Below are positions 49,239-59,001 of a stretch of 64,000 nt of DNA, one piece after another. The notes under the pieces are model-generated. The model saw nothing but the letters and a program-made list of their open reading frames with translations, was not told the origin of the DNA and did no database searches. The DNA comes from an uncultured Granulosicoccaceae bacterium (GTDB lineage Bacteria; Pseudomonadota; Gammaproteobacteria; Granulosicoccales; Granulosicoccaceae): assembly GCA_937930305.1 (NCBI GenBank), contig CALGLE010000004.1:62001-126000 (forward strand), read 5' to 3'. Within the stretch, counting starts at the first letter, position 1; each line of letters begins with the position of its first letter. A program made the position numbers and the translations under genes.

Positions 49239-50216
49239 TTATAAGTGGGTAATAAGGTCAGCATCGCTTTGTTTTCGGCGCACCCGGGCTGGTGGTGGCT
49301 CACTTTGGCGAGCAAAAAAATCTTTGTCTAACAGCTGCAAAAATTGTTTAGCTTGAGGGGATAAAAATTTCCCCCGGCGCATCACCACCCCGTAACTTCG
49401 AGTGGGAAAGTAGTCGTCCATATTGCGCACTGATAAATTTTCGAACCCGCGTAAACACACGCTGGTGACAATGCTGATGCCTAAGCCTTGTTCAACATAT
49501 TGCTTGATGACTTCCCAGCCGCCCACCTCTAGCACCACATCATAGGGTACGCCGTGTTGTTGGAATACCAAATCCACTTGGCTCCAAGTGCTTAAGTGGC
49601 GGGGAGGTAAAATCAATCCGTACGGGGATAGATCTTCCAGTTTGATATGCTTTTTTGATTCCAAAGGGTGCCCTTTGCACGTGATCAGCGCGGGTTTGAA
49701 ATCGAAAATCGGGTGATAAACCACGTCATCGGGCACGTCCAACATCGAGCCAACTGCAAAATCCACCTCATCGGCACGCAGTTTTGCCATGCCGTCTTGG
49801 CCGGTCACGTTGTGCAGTTTTAAGTCAATCTGAGGAAACTGCGAGCTAAACTTTTGCACCGCATCGGGCAACAAATACAATAAGGTCGCCTCACCTGAGG
49901 CGATATCTAGGGGGCCGTTTTGCACGGTGCCAAGCCGAGCTGCGAAGGTGTCGGTCAGGCGATTAAACCCGTCCACCAAAGGATGGGCCATCTCCAACAG
50001 TAGGTCTCCTGCCGGTGTCAGACGAATACGTGGGCCACTGCGTTCGAACAATAACGTGTCCAGATGCTTTTCTAGGGCCTGTATTTGCAAAGAAACAGAC
50101 GGTTGGCTGAGCTGCAGGCGCTCAGCGGCTTTGGATATGCTGCCGGTTTGCGCAGCGTGGCAGAATGCACGCAATTGTCGAAGTAAGTTGGTGTTTCCGG
50201 TTTCATTGGAAGCCAT
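49239..50216 (-). CDS. LysR family transcriptional regulator
   Basis: A 325-aa regulator. The N-terminal winged HTH is at about 10-70 (LLRQLRAFCHAAQTGSISKAAERLQLSQPSVSLQIQALEKHLDTLLFER). The substrate-binding domain is at about 95-300 (GPLDIASGEATLLYLLPDAVQKF, then ISIVTSVCLRG). It is divergent from the YdcF-like gene by 37 bp, a usual LysR arrangement, so that gene may be its target. The short gap to mnmA could mean partial co-transcription. The effector is unknown. CysB-type regulators are distant relatives. Confidence 0.88.
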   Translation of the reverse strand: MASNETGNTNLLRQLRAFCHAAQTGSISKAAERLQLSQPSVSLQIQALEKHLDTLLFERSGPRIRLTPAGDLLLEMAHPLVDGFNRLTDTFAARLGTVQNGPLDIASGEATLLYLLPDAVQKFSSQFPQIDLKLHNVTGQDGMAKLRADEVDFAVGSMLDVPDDVVYHPIFDFKPALITCKGHPLESKKHIKLEDLSPYGLILPPRHLSTWSQVDLVFQQHGVPYDVVLEVGGWEVIKQYVEQGLGISIVTSVCLRGFENLSVRNMDDYFPTRSYGVVMRRGKFLSPQAKQFLQLLDKDFFARQSEPPPARVRRKQSDADLITHL

Positions 50217-50253
50217 AGAATGTCAGCCGGCTTTATTAATAAATTAAATAGTA

Positions 50254-51039
50254 ATGAATATAAGTATTATAAATAGTTTGATGCGTGACTGGGGTACCGA
50301 TCCATTGTTCTGGATTGGCATCATCGGCCTGCCGTTGGTGTGGTTTGCCTTCACAGGCCGCACGTCTTGGGGGGCTCGCCGCTTCCTGCCGGCCATTTTC
50401 TCCCTACTGTGGGTGATGGTCTTGGTGCTGGTTTCCGCCCCGGTTGTGGTTAACCCGCAGGTGGATGCCTGGGAAACCCAGTTTCCGTTGGATGAAAGCT
50501 GTGCGTCAGACTCACCGATTGTGTTGCTCGGGGCTGGTCTTCATAGATACGCCACCGATGCGGAGCAGACCGAGTATCTGTATCCATCGGCGCATGTGCG
50601 CAGCGCAAGAGCTGCGGCTATGGCAGTCATGTCGCTGGATGCGCCCATTTTGGTGTCTGGTGCGGGTCTTCAAAAAATTACGGAAGCGGACATGATGCAA
50701 GCTTACCTACGCCAACGCGGCGTGCAGCCAAGCCGTGTGGTGCTAGATGCAGCGTCCAGAAATACGCGCGAAAGTGCACTGAAAGTCGCGGCGATTGTGA
50801 ATGAGAAGGGGTGGGGCGCTAAGCTGCGTCTAGTGACATCGGCCGTACACATGCCACGTGCAATGGGGGTTTTTCAAACCAGTGGGTTGGAGCCCTGTGC
50901 TATACCGGTTGAACCCTTAGCGGTTCGCGATGTACCGTGGTATGCCATGGCTCCGCAAACGACTGCCTTGTCGAAATATCGAACCTATCTGCACGAACGC
51001 ATTGGCGTTTGGGTTTATCAATCGAAAGGATGGCTTTAA
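50254..51039 (+). CDS. YdcF/ElyC-family (DUF218) membrane protein
   Basis: A 261-aa protein. Two N-terminal membrane helices lie at about 15-35 and 42-62. The DUF218 domain starts SPIVLLGAGLHRY and holds ILVSGAG, a RVVLDAASRNTRESALKVAAI segment and LVTSAVHMPRAMGVFQ. Relatives such as ElyC and SanA affect envelope or peptidoglycan-precursor homeostasis; the catalytic activity is unclear. It is divergent from the LysR gene. The stop is 33 bp from the converging epimerase gene. A function in the exopolysaccharide region is possible but not shown. Confidence 0.82.
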   Translation: MNISIINSLMRDWGTDPLFWIGIIGLPLVWFAFTGRTSWGARRFLPAIFSLLWVMVLVLVSAPVVVNPQVDAWETQFPLDESCASDSPIVLLGAGLHRYATDAEQTEYLYPSAHVRSARAAAMAVMSLDAPILVSGAGLQKITEADMMQAYLRQRGVQPSRVVLDAASRNTRESALKVAAIVNEKGWGAKLRLVTSAVHMPRAMGVFQTSGLEPCAIPVEPLAVRDVPWYAMAPQTTALSKYRTYLHERIGVWVYQSKGWL

Positions 51040-51072
51040 CGTCCCTGGTAAAGCCACCGCATTGTGCAACGA

Positions 51073-52080
51073 TTAAACTTTATAGTATTCGCGATACCAC
51101 TCAACAAAATTGGCGATGCCCTCTTCAACACTGGTATCGGGCTTGTAATCCACATCGCGCACTAGGTCCGACACATCGGCATAGGTATCCGGAACATCGC
51201 CCGCTTGCAGTGGCAATAAGTTCTTTTCTGCCTTTTTGCCTAAGCACTCTTCCAGCACATGGATGTAGTGTTCCAAGTCGACCGGTTTGTTGTTACCAAT
51301 GTTGTATACCCGATACGGGGCTGCACTGGTCGCAGGGTCTGGATTATTGCTGTCCCAATCGGGATTGCCGGTGGCGACGTTGTCTAGCGTTCGGATCACA
51401 CCCTCAACGATATCGTCTACATAAGTGAAGTCACGCTTGTGTTTGCCGTGGTTAAACACATTAATTGGCTCGCCTGCCAAAATACTTTTAGTAAATAAAA
51501 ATAAGGCCATATCAGGTCGACCCCACGGACCGTAGACTGTGAAGAAACGCAGGCCAGTGGTGGGAATATTGAACAAATGGCTGTAGGTGTGGGCCATTAA
51601 TTCATTGGATTTTTTCGTCGCGGCATACAGGCTAACTGGGTGATCTACCGGTTCATGAACCGAAAACGGCATGTTGGTGTGGGATCCGTAAACCGAGCTG
51701 GTAGATGCGTAAACCAAATGTTCAACATCGTTGTAGCGACAACCCTCAAGAATGTTCAGATAACCCAGCACATTCGCATCAATGTAGGCGTAGGGGTTTT
51801 CCAACGAATAACGCACACCGGCTTGAGCCGCAAGATTTACTACCCTGTTAGGTTTGTGTTTCTTAAAAGTCTCTGCAATCAGTTCTTTGTTTTCTAAATC
51901 ACCGCGAACCTCGGTAAAGCCTTTATGGGCTTTGACTCTGGCCAGGCGTGCTTCTTTTAACGTGGGGTCGTAGTAGTCGTTGACGTTATCAACACCAATC
52001 ACCTCGTCACCGCGCGCTAACAGACGCAATGCGAGGGTAGATCCGATAAATCCGGCGGTACCAGTAACTAGAATTTTCAT
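51073..52080 (-). CDS. UDP-glucuronate 4-epimerase family protein
   Basis: A 335-aa short-chain dehydrogenase/reductase-type epimerase. The NAD motif is GTAGFIG (7-13), the active-site YxxxK is Y154-K158, and the stretches [31 protein letters not shown] and [13 protein letters not shown] are typical of UDP-glucuronate 4-epimerases. It would convert UDP-GlcA to UDP-GalA (or an N-acetylated equivalent). The upstream gene encodes a UDP-sugar dehydrogenase, 40 bp away and co-oriented, so the pair likely makes an acidic sugar nucleotide for the polysaccharide locus that follows. Confidence 0.9.
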   Translation of the reverse strand: MKILVTGTAGFIGSTLALRLLARGDEVIGVDNVNDYYDPTLKEARLARVKAHKGFTEVRGDLENKELIAETFKKHKPNRVVNLAAQAGVRYSLENPYAYIDANVLGYLNILEGCRYNDVEHLVYASTSSVYGSHTNMPFSVHEPVDHPVSLYAATKKSNELMAHTYSHLFNIPTTGLRFFTVYGPWGRPDMALFLFTKSILAGEPINVFNHGKHKRDFTYVDDIVEGVIRTLDNVATGNPDWDSNNPDPATSAAPYRVYNIGNNKPVDLEHYIHVLEECLGKKAEKNLLPLQAGDVPDTYADVSDLVRDVDYKPDTSVEEGIANFVEWYREYYKV

Positions 52081-52120
52081 AGCGATTGCTGCAGATCCTT
52101 AAAGATGAACTGGGTTGTGC

Positions 52121-53401
52121 TTAAAGTCGAGCATCCACTGCGTCTTTGGGCAATAAACTTTTGATGTCATACAACACATGGCCGTCTTTCCCGAGTGCTC
52201 GAATTGCTTCTGCACCCATCGCCAAATATTGGTCATGACCAACAGCCAACACTATGGCGTCGTAATGATTGGGCTTTAATTCGCTGGTTAGCGTTAAACC
52301 GTATTCATGTGCCGCTTCTGCGCTGTCCACCCACGGGTCATGCACATCGACGTTTGCGTGATAGCTTTGCAGCTCATTAATGATGTCGATGACCCTTGTG
52401 TTTCGGATGTCTGGGCAATTTTCTTTGAATGCAAGCCCAAGCACCAGGATATTGGAGTCGACCACATGACGTTTGCTGCGTGTGAGCATCTTAATCACTT
52501 GTTCGGCCACGTAACCACCCATGCCATCGTTAATTTGCCGCCCAGACAGAATCACTTGCGGGTGATAACCAATTTCTTGCGCTTTGTGGGTGAGGTAGTA
52601 AGGGTCGACGCTGATGCAGTGACCACCAACTAACCCAGGTCGGAAATTTAAAAAATTCCATTTAGTACCAGCTGCTTCGAGTACTTCCAGGGTATCGATA
52701 TCAAGACGATCAAAAATTAATGCCAGTTCGTTAATGAGCGCGATGTTCACATCACGTTGTGTGTTTTCAATAACCTTGGCAGCCTCCGCCACTTTAATGC
52801 TGCTGGCTAAGTGTGTCCCCGCCGTAATAATGCTTCCATACAGCTCATCGACAGCTTTTGCCACATCGGGGGAAGAGCCTGCTGTTACCTTCATTATGTT
52901 CGCAACTCGGTGTTCTTTATCACCGGGGTTTATACGTTCGGGGCTATAGCCTGCGTGAAAATCTTGACCAAACGTTAAGCCAGAAACCCGTTCCAATATC
53001 GGCACACACACTTCTTCAGTGGCACCCGGGTAGACCGTGCTTTCGTAAATAACCACGGTGTCTTTTTTCAAGATAGAACCGATCGCTTCACTGGCTTTGA
53101 CCAACGGTGTCAGGTCGGGCTGTTTGTGATCATTAATGGGCGTGGGCACCGTCACGATGAATACTTTGCAATCACTGAGGTCCGATAAATCTGAGGAGAA
53201 CGACAAATTATTGGCGCCGCTCAGTTCCTCCGCGTCAACTTCGCGTGTTCGGTCTTGGCCTTTGTTCAGTTCAGCGATACGCCCTGCATCAATATCAAAG
53301 CCAATGGTTTTTCGGTTTTTACCGAACTCTACCGCTAGAGGCAGGCCGACGTAACCCAGGCCGATAATGGCCAGAGAGTCAGTTTCCTTAATCGTGAACA
53401 T
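52121..53401 (-). CDS. UDP-sugar 6-dehydrogenase (TviB/WbpO type)
   Basis: A 426-aa NAD-dependent dehydrogenase. GxGxxG lies at 14-19 (GLGYVG) and the catalytic Cys262 in [37 protein letters not shown] and the length of about 425 aa are nearer to the UDP-GlcNAc/GalNAc 6-dehydrogenase group (TviB, WbpO) than to the UDP-glucose dehydrogenases. It would make a UDP-uronic acid for the exopolysaccharide. It lies 40 bp before the epimerase and is divergent from epsB with a gap of 266 bp. Confidence 0.88.
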   Translation of the reverse strand: MFTIKETDSLAIIGLGYVGLPLAVEFGKNRKTIGFDIDAGRIAELNKGQDRTREVDAEELSGANNLSFSSDLSDLSDCKVFIVTVPTPINDHKQPDLTPLVKASEAIGSILKKDTVVIYESTVYPGATEEVCVPILERVSGLTFGQDFHAGYSPERINPGDKEHRVANIMKVTAGSSPDVAKAVDELYGSIITAGTHLASSIKVAEAAKVIENTQRDVNIALINELALIFDRLDIDTLEVLEAAGTKWNFLNFRPGLVGGHCISVDPYYLTHKAQEIGYHPQVILSGRQINDGMGGYVAEQVIKMLTRSKRHVVDSNILVLGLAFKENCPDIRNTRVIDIINELQSYHANVDVHDPWVDSAEAAHEYGLTLTSELKPNHYDAIVLAVGHDQYLAMGAEAIRALGKDGHVLYDIKSLLPKDAVDARL

Positions 53402-53667
53402 GTACTATCCGAGGGCAAGTGGCAAATGCGGCACGACAAAGCGTCAGCCGCTGAAAATTAATATGGCGTCATTATAGGTCAGGCGGTTTAGCCACGGTGT
53501 GCATTAGTCGGCAAACGAACCGTGCTATTGGTCTCGGAAACGAAGGTTTACTCTTTAAAGTACCGTGTAAAACTGTCAATCCTTTCTATTAGGTTCCATT
53601 CTTCAAGAAATAGGCCGATAGAATGTAAGACAACCGTCATAGTCATAACACCGGACACGTCGAACTC

Positions 53668-55095
53668 GTGGCAACTCTAAAATTTTTTAAATTACACCTT
53701 CGGGTGCCTTTTTTGCTTTTAGCTTTGCTTGAGTTCTTTATTTGTGTCAGTGCCGTTTATGTGGCGGTCTATGTTCGCTTCAACGGCCGAAGCCTCACTG
53801 AAGTTGAGCATCTTCAGTCGCCTGTCATTACGTCTATTTTGTTCGGTCTTGTGATGCCAACCACAATGATGGCTATGGGGCTGTATCAAAGCCGTTTTCG
53901 TGCTGGCGTCATGGGCGTGTTTCTGCGCTCAATCATCGGTTTTATCTGCGGCGCAGCCTTTCTTGCCTTGTTGTACTACGTCAGTCCTTCGCTGTACTTG
54001 GGGCGAGGTGTGTTCGGTCTGGCCTTGCTTATCGCCTTTTTTATGGTGGGCACGATTCGGCCTATCTTCTTTTATTACGTCGACCGCGACATCATGAAAA
54101 TTCGCGTGTTGGTGCTTGGCGCGGGCCGACGTGCAGCCTCCATAACCCAGCGATTGCGAAGAAAGGTGGACAAACGGGGATTTCGAATAGCAGGATACGT
54201 ACCTGCTGACAAAGACACCTCCTCTGAATCGGTATCGGATTCACTGGACGAGTCGCTGGTTTTGGATCTAGGCGACAGATCGTTACTGGAGTATTGCCTA
54301 GAGAACAGCATTGACGAAATCGTTGTAGCGGTTGACGAGCGTCGGGGTCGTGTGCCGATGGATGAACTTCTATCGTGTCGTCTACATGGAATCGATGTGA
54401 TTGATGTCTTAGGGTTTTTCGAGCGCGAACAGGGCAAGCTCCCGCTGGATTTATTGCGTCCGGAATGGTTGGTTTATTCCGATGGATTCGCCAGAACTGG
54501 GTTTCAGGATTTCACGAAACGTTTGTTTGATGTGATTGCCAGTTTGCTTATTTTGGCGATCACCTGGCCCTTTATGGTGTTCGCTTTTTTCGCCATCAAA
54601 TTGGAAGAGGGGTGGGATGCGCCGATTTTTTACCAGCAAACTCGAGTGGGTTTTCTGGGCAAACCGTTTGGCGTATTGAAATTTCGCAGCATGAGCATCA
54701 ATGCAGAAAAGGATGGAGTTGCGCAGTGGGCCACAAAAAACGATTCTCGCGTCACCCGCGCTGGTGCGATCATGAGAAAAACCCGAATTGATGAGCTGCC
54801 GCAAATACTGAACGTGTTACGCGGCGACATGAGCTTTGTTGGGCCAAGGCCGGAGCGGCCTGAATTCGTTAGCCAGCTGTCGAAAGAGATTAAGTTCTAT
54901 GATGAGCGACATGCTGTGAAGCCGGGGATCACCGGCTGGGCGCAGGTGAGTTACCCCTATGGTGCGTCAAAAGAAGATTCTGAGCAAAAGCAGGAATTTG
55001 ATCTGTATTACATTAAAAACCACACGCTCTTCTTGGATACTTTGATTTTGCTGCAAACCGCGGAAGTGGTGCTATTCGGAAAAGGTGCTCGGTAA
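53668..55095 (+). CDS. EpsB-type priming sugar transferase (exosortase/PEP-CTERM-associated)
   Basis: A 475-aa polyprenyl-phosphate sugar transferase. Four N-terminal membrane helices precede a CoA-binding-like Rossmann part (KIRVLVLGAGRRAASI), then EIVVAVDERRGRVPMDELLSCRLHGIDVIDVLGFFER, the mark of the exosortase-system subgroup, and the C-terminal bacterial sugar-transferase domain (KRLFDVIASLLILAITWPFMV, FRSMSINAEKDGVAQWA, GDMSFVGPRPERPEFV). It transfers the first sugar phosphate to undecaprenyl phosphate. The start is GTG. The divergent UDP-sugar genes and the downstream export genes support a role in exopolysaccharide synthesis. Confidence 0.92.
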   Translation: MATLKFFKLHLRVPFLLLALLEFFICVSAVYVAVYVRFNGRSLTEVEHLQSPVITSILFGLVMPTTMMAMGLYQSRFRAGVMGVFLRSIIGFICGAAFLALLYYVSPSLYLGRGVFGLALLIAFFMVGTIRPIFFYYVDRDIMKIRVLVLGAGRRAASITQRLRRKVDKRGFRIAGYVPADKDTSSESVSDSLDESLVLDLGDRSLLEYCLENSIDEIVVAVDERRGRVPMDELLSCRLHGIDVIDVLGFFEREQGKLPLDLLRPEWLVYSDGFARTGFQDFTKRLFDVIASLLILAITWPFMVFAFFAIKLEEGWDAPIFYQQTRVGFLGKPFGVLKFRSMSINAEKDGVAQWATKNDSRVTRAGAIMRKTRIDELPQILNVLRGDMSFVGPRPERPEFVSQLSKEIKFYDERHAVKPGITGWAQVSYPYGASKEDSEQKQEFDLYYIKNHTLFLDTLILLQTAEVVLFGKGAR

Positions 55096-55130
55096 TTCTC
55101 AATATCGAACGGGCACTCTCATCCTAGTTT

Positions 55131-55652
55131 TTATTTCTTCGGCATAAATTCACTGGGCTCGGTAGAGCGTAAAACTTCGATGGCATTCTCTCGAGTTTGC
55201 TCAGCGACCCGCTTTTCCAACTCCAAAAACAATAAAACCACCCCAAATAAGCCTATCAAGGGGATCACCCAAAGCCAATAAGGACGCTTCTTCGATGGTT
55301 TCTCGCCCTGTTGGGCGAAAAATTCTTCCTCCACCGTAGCGCTGCCGTATTTTCCCGGTTTTTTCGTTGGTTCGGGTGGGGTTCCAGTGGACTGCGAAGG
55401 GGAAAAATCCTGAAACGAAGGGTTTTGAAGCGGCAGACGCCGATTCTCACGGTGGAAATTACGTAAATTATTGTAAGATTTTGTGACGTCAATAAAGCGG
55501 GATTGAGCAAGTTGCCTCTCCCGCGGTCTATCGGTAAATCGGTCGGGATGCCAACGATTCACGAGTCTGCGGTAGTTTTCCTGAGCTTCCTGCCAGTTGG
55601 CATCCCGGCCCAAATCTAGCATTTGATAATCACGCTCGAAGATGTTACTCAC
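55131..55652 (-). CDS. Membrane-anchored J-domain protein
   Basis: A 173-aa protein from the GTG at 55650-55652, which has a GGAG ribosome-binding site 7 bases upstream; a TTG at 55664 is less supported. The N-terminal J domain (about 5-70) carries HPD at 35-37 in VNRWHPDRFT. A low-complexity linker follows (about 75-122), then one membrane helix at 125-143 and a short cytosolic or periplasmic tail. J domains stimulate Hsp70 (DnaK). It may recruit a chaperone to the membrane. It is convergent with epsB and divergent from the export lipoprotein gene, so it is embedded in the locus, though on the opposite strand. Confidence 0.85.
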   Translation of the reverse strand: MSNIFERDYQMLDLGRDANWQEAQENYRRLVNRWHPDRFTDRPRERQLAQSRFIDVTKSYNNLRNFHRENRRLPLQNPSFQDFSPSQSTGTPPEPTKKPGKYGSATVEEEFFAQQGEKPSKKRPYWLWVIPLIGLFGVVLLFLELEKRVAEQTRENAIEVLRSTEPSEFMPKK

Positions 55653-55687
55653 CGGGTACTCCAATTTCCGAATCGGATGACCTTACA

Positions 55688-55714
55688 ATTGGCGCCCGAT
55701 AAACAAGCGCCAAT
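55688..55714. promoter_or_regulatory. 8-bp inverted repeat between divergent J-domain and export genes
   Basis: Perfect arms ATTGGCGC and GCGCCAAT flank an 11-base spacer. It is 36 bp upstream of the J-domain GTG and 170 bp upstream of the Wza-like gene. The position suits an operator governing the J-domain gene. The regulator is unknown. Confidence 0.4.
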
Positions 55715-55883
55715 GGTACCGGCTCAAACGTTCTTGTAATAAAACTAGCGGATAGTCTCAATTCAATCGTCAGCAATTAGCAACTTAGTTGTAACTCTGC
55801 ATAAGTTCTCATCATTAGTAATCGGCAGAAGTTACTGTGATTGCAATAAAAATTTGCATCAGCGCGGGGGCGCACAGTAGATC

Positions 55884-56513
55884 ATGTTCACAAATAGCAT
55901 AAAACTGGTACTTTCATTCACTATTTTGGCCATAACCGCCTGCACAGGCTCAGGAGGCCAACTTCGGCCGGAAGACCGTCCCCCTGAAATACAGGCCTCT
56001 GCGACCCCTGAGTACCGATTAGGGTCCGGAGATGTGGTCTCCGTCAATGTTTGGAAGAATCCCGACCTCACAGTTACAGTTCCGGTCCGACCCGACGGGT
56101 TCATTTCTGTACCTTTAGTTGGGGATGTGCTGGCTGGTGGACGTACACCTGCGCAGATTGCTGCCGATACAGAAGGTAAGTTGTTGCAGTTTATCCGCAC
56201 TCCCAAAGTGTCAATTATTGTGGAGGAGCTCAATAGCGCTGAATTTCAGAATAGAGTACGCATAGTCGGCGGCATTGCAGAACCGAAGTCTATTTCACAC
56301 CGTGATGGGATGACGGTCATAGATTTGGTTTTGGAAGCCGGCGGCGTGAACGAGTTCTCGTCACCAGAAGGCGCTCGCCTGTATCGTACAATAGACGGTC
56401 AGCCGAGGGTGTTTCCGGTGTACCTGCAAAGTATTTTGCAGGACGGGGTTTTGGACACAAACTATACGCTGTTACCGGGTGACGTAATTTCCGTACCCGA
56501 GCGCAGATTTTAG
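55884..56513 (+). CDS. Polysaccharide export outer-membrane lipoprotein (Wza/EpsE family)
   Basis: A 209-aa lipoprotein. The signal peptide ends in ITAC with lipidated Cys20. The polysaccharide export domain begins EYRLGSGDVVSVNVWKNPDLT, then PVRPDGFISVPLVGDV, and a SLBB-like part follows (RVRIVGGIAEPKSISHRDGMTVIDLVLEAGGV). It is shorter than Wza (about 380 aa), as in exosortase-linked loci. It forms the exit channel for the polymer. It is first of a plus-strand operon through the flippase at 62525, with gaps or overlaps mostly below 80 bp. Confidence 0.93.
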   Translation: MFTNSIKLVLSFTILAITACTGSGGQLRPEDRPPEIQASATPEYRLGSGDVVSVNVWKNPDLTVTVPVRPDGFISVPLVGDVLAGGRTPAQIAADTEGKLLQFIRTPKVSIIVEELNSAEFQNRVRIVGGIAEPKSISHRDGMTVIDLVLEAGGVNEFSSPEGARLYRTIDGQPRVFPVYLQSILQDGVLDTNYTLLPGDVISVPERRF

Positions 56514-56588
56514 AAAGTTAACTTAACTGTGCTTTTTTGCAAACAACAACAACGATAAACGCGAAAACGACTAATTGTCTAAGGGATC

Positions 56589-58130
56589 ATGAGTAACATT
56601 ACATTAGATGAATTGAGGCCACTGCTGGTCCGTGAAGGGCTTGCACGACGTGGTTCTCTCGTGCTGATCTTCGCCATTTCAGCATTGATATTTTTAGCGA
56701 TAGCTTTTGCGTGGAAGAAGTCATACGTGTCCTACGCGCAAATTTATGTTGATGATCAGCGCCCGGTAAAGTCTTTGTTAGAGACCGATACTGGTGCAAA
56801 CTCTGATCAAGCCAACTTAGCGAAAGAGGAATTGTTCAATTCGTCCATCATGGATCGAATCTTGGACGAGGTCGGCTTCGCGGATGAAAACACCACAGGC
56901 TCGGAACGCGAGCGTTTGGTGAACGAGATTCAAGGCGATACTGAGGTCTACAACATCAACAACCAGTTGATTGAGATCCTATTCGAGCATCACGACCCTG
57001 AAACCGCTTTTAAAACAACGGCTCTCTATGCCGACCTATTTTTGGACAAAGCGATGCGCCAGTCCACCCGGGAAACCACTGAGAACTTTGAGCTGATCAT
57101 CGATCAGGTCGAAACTTTGCGAGCTAAACTGGAGGACTCCGAAGCCAAAATTCAACGCTTCAAAAGTCAGTACCCAGGATTAGGCGCGACGGTTGAAGGC
57201 AATGTGGAAACACGCGTTATAGAGCTACGTCGTGAACTCGAACAAACTCAGTTGCAAGCTGCCCAGGCCGAGCAACGCAGCCGCGCATTGCAACGTGAGG
57301 TGGCGTCCGAATCGTCTACCTTGGCGCGTGACGCGGTAGTAAGTCAATATCAAAACCGCATGTACGATTTACAATCACAGATTGAATCATTGCGATTAAA
57401 TTACACCGACGATTACCCTGATATCGTTCGTTTGAAACAACAATTGAGCGATATCGAAGTGCAGTCTCGACAAGCGGCCTCAGGGAGTGGACTGTCGGGG
57501 TTGAGTGGTGCGAACGTTGTTAGTCCGGTGTTCCAGCAGCTTCGCAGTGATTTGGCGCTGACTAAAGCTAATGCAGAATCTTTGCGTTCTCGATCCAATC
57601 AGCTGCAAGTGCTGCTGAAGAAAGAGATCGAACGCTCAGCGGACACTTCGAAAGTGGAACGGGAGTACACCGATTTGGTTCGTGACTACGAACGCATCAA
57701 ACTTCAATACAACGAACTGGCGCAAGCGCAGGATGATGCACGAATTGCCATGGTTGTGAGCAAGGACAAGCAAGGCGTGTTGTATCGAATCGCCGAGCCT
57801 GCTAACTTCCCGCAAAATCCCAATGGGTTGCGATTTATTCACATTGCTGCCGGTGGTCTCATTTTAAGTTTATTGTTGCCGTTTATCTATCTATTAGTGT
57901 TCTTGAAACTCGATCCACGTATACGTACTCAGTCGTCAATAACTGAAGTGCTGGAATTGCCTTTGCTGGCAACGGTTCCTCACATGGATAGAGCTCGTGA
58001 ACGTAAGTTCTGGTTAAACAGTACTGCAGGCGTTGTCACTGTGGTGGCCTCTGTATTTGTCGTTTATGTTGTCGTTGCGCTTATTAAATTCGCCACAGCA
58101 ACCAATCTTATTGGAGGAGGTGTGGCATGA
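56589..58130 (+). CDS. Polysaccharide chain-length determinant (Wzz family)
   Basis: A 513-aa inner-membrane protein with one helix near 22-42 and a second near 430-452, the usual two-helix Wzz topology. A long periplasmic coiled-coil region (about 150-400, with ETLRAKLEDSEAKIQRFKSQYPGLG and RVIELRRELEQTQLQAAQAEQRSRAL) lies between them. The C-terminal part has SLLLPFIYLLVFLKLDPRIRTQSSITEVLELPLLATVPH. An extra helix follows near 488-508. It sets chain length and works with a BY-kinase; the kinase homologue overlaps it by 4 bases. Confidence 0.92.
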   Translation: MSNITLDELRPLLVREGLARRGSLVLIFAISALIFLAIAFAWKKSYVSYAQIYVDDQRPVKSLLETDTGANSDQANLAKEELFNSSIMDRILDEVGFADENTTGSERERLVNEIQGDTEVYNINNQLIEILFEHHDPETAFKTTALYADLFLDKAMRQSTRETTENFELIIDQVETLRAKLEDSEAKIQRFKSQYPGLGATVEGNVETRVIELRRELEQTQLQAAQAEQRSRALQREVASESSTLARDAVVSQYQNRMYDLQSQIESLRLNYTDDYPDIVRLKQQLSDIEVQSRQAASGSGLSGLSGANVVSPVFQQLRSDLALTKANAESLRSRSNQLQVLLKKEIERSADTSKVEREYTDLVRDYERIKLQYNELAQAQDDARIAMVVSKDKQGVLYRIAEPANFPQNPNGLRFIHIAAGGLILSLLLPFIYLLVFLKLDPRIRTQSSITEVLELPLLATVPHMDRARERKFWLNSTAGVVTVVASVFVVYVVVALIKFATATNLIGGGVA

Positions 58131-58999
58131 CGGATAGAGCAAAAATTGCCAATGTTCGTTCCATTGTTCAGCAAAAGTTGAGCAAAGGTGAACGCCGTGC
58201 GGCGAAACAGCGGCAGGAAATGGTCCCTGTTAGTCGCAAGCATTCGAATGGACCACACCAGCTTAGAGTCGCACCCGATTCTGTGAGCTTGGCGGATCGC
58301 CATACGGCGGAACTGGCCAACATGGAAGAAGCGCGTCTGTTTACAGACCGCGAGCTTGAATTGTTGGGTGTTGTTCATCCACGCTTGAAAAACCGTGCCA
58401 TGGTGGACGCCATGCGTCAACTTCGGACGAAGTTGTACACACTGAATCCTACGGAAAATTTCAGTGTCATGGTTTGTTCCGTGGTGCCCGAAGGCGGCGG
58501 CAGCTTTGTTGCCACCAATTTGGCAGCCACCATCGCCTTCGACAAAGCGAAAACCTCCCTGTTGGTTGACGCCAATTTGAATGGCACGCTTATGCCGCGT
58601 CTACTGAAACTCATTGGCCGAGAAAATGCCTTAGGCGTAACCGATTATCTGGAAAGCCCATCTGTTGGTGTAGAGAACATCGTTAGCCCCAGCGGCATTC
58701 CACGTATGCGCTGTGTGCCCTTGGGGCATCAGCCGGAAAATTCTGCTGAGCACTTTACTTCCGCTCGGTATCGGCAAATGATGATTGACATCAAGACGCG
58801 CTATGACAACCGTTACGTGGTGGTCGATGGCCCGGCACTCAGTTCTTCCACAGATGCCCGTATTCTCTCCGATTTGTGCGATTACACCGTATTAGTTGTC
58901 CCTTATGGCAAAGTCACACCGGGGACATTAGATTCGTTAGTTGATGAAATTGATGAGCGAAAGCTCGCCGGTATCGTGATTAACGATCAGCCCAGCTGA
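58127..58999 (+). CDS. BY-kinase (CpsD/EpsG) homologue with degenerate Walker A
   Basis: A 290-aa cytosolic P-loop protein. Fold and order match the tyrosine autokinases of exopolysaccharide loci: RNRAMVDAMRQLRTKLYTL-like helix before the core, Walker A' LLVDANL (145-151) and Walker B VVVDGPAL (231-238). The Walker A, normally PGEGKT/S, reads PEGGGSF (121-127), so the phosphate-binding lysine is missing. No C-terminal tyrosine cluster is present; the protein ends GIVINDQPS. It may be a non-catalytic partner of the chain-length protein, or use an altered nucleotide pocket. It overlaps the Wzz-like gene by 4 bp. Confidence 0.85.
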   Translation: MTDRAKIANVRSIVQQKLSKGERRAAKQRQEMVPVSRKHSNGPHQLRVAPDSVSLADRHTAELANMEEARLFTDRELELLGVVHPRLKNRAMVDAMRQLRTKLYTLNPTENFSVMVCSVVPEGGGSFVATNLAATIAFDKAKTSLLVDANLNGTLMPRLLKLIGRENALGVTDYLESPSVGVENIVSPSGIPRMRCVPLGHQPENSAEHFTSARYRQMMIDIKTRYDNRYVVVDGPALSSSTDARILSDLCDYTVLVVPYGKVTPGTLDSLVDEIDERKLAGIVINDQPS

Positions 59000-59001
59000 C
59001 T

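Noticed and set aside
53402-53667. Sigma-54 promoter for the exopolysaccharide locus
   Set aside because: GG-N10-GC spacing with a TGGCAC/TTGC match could not be found by eye.
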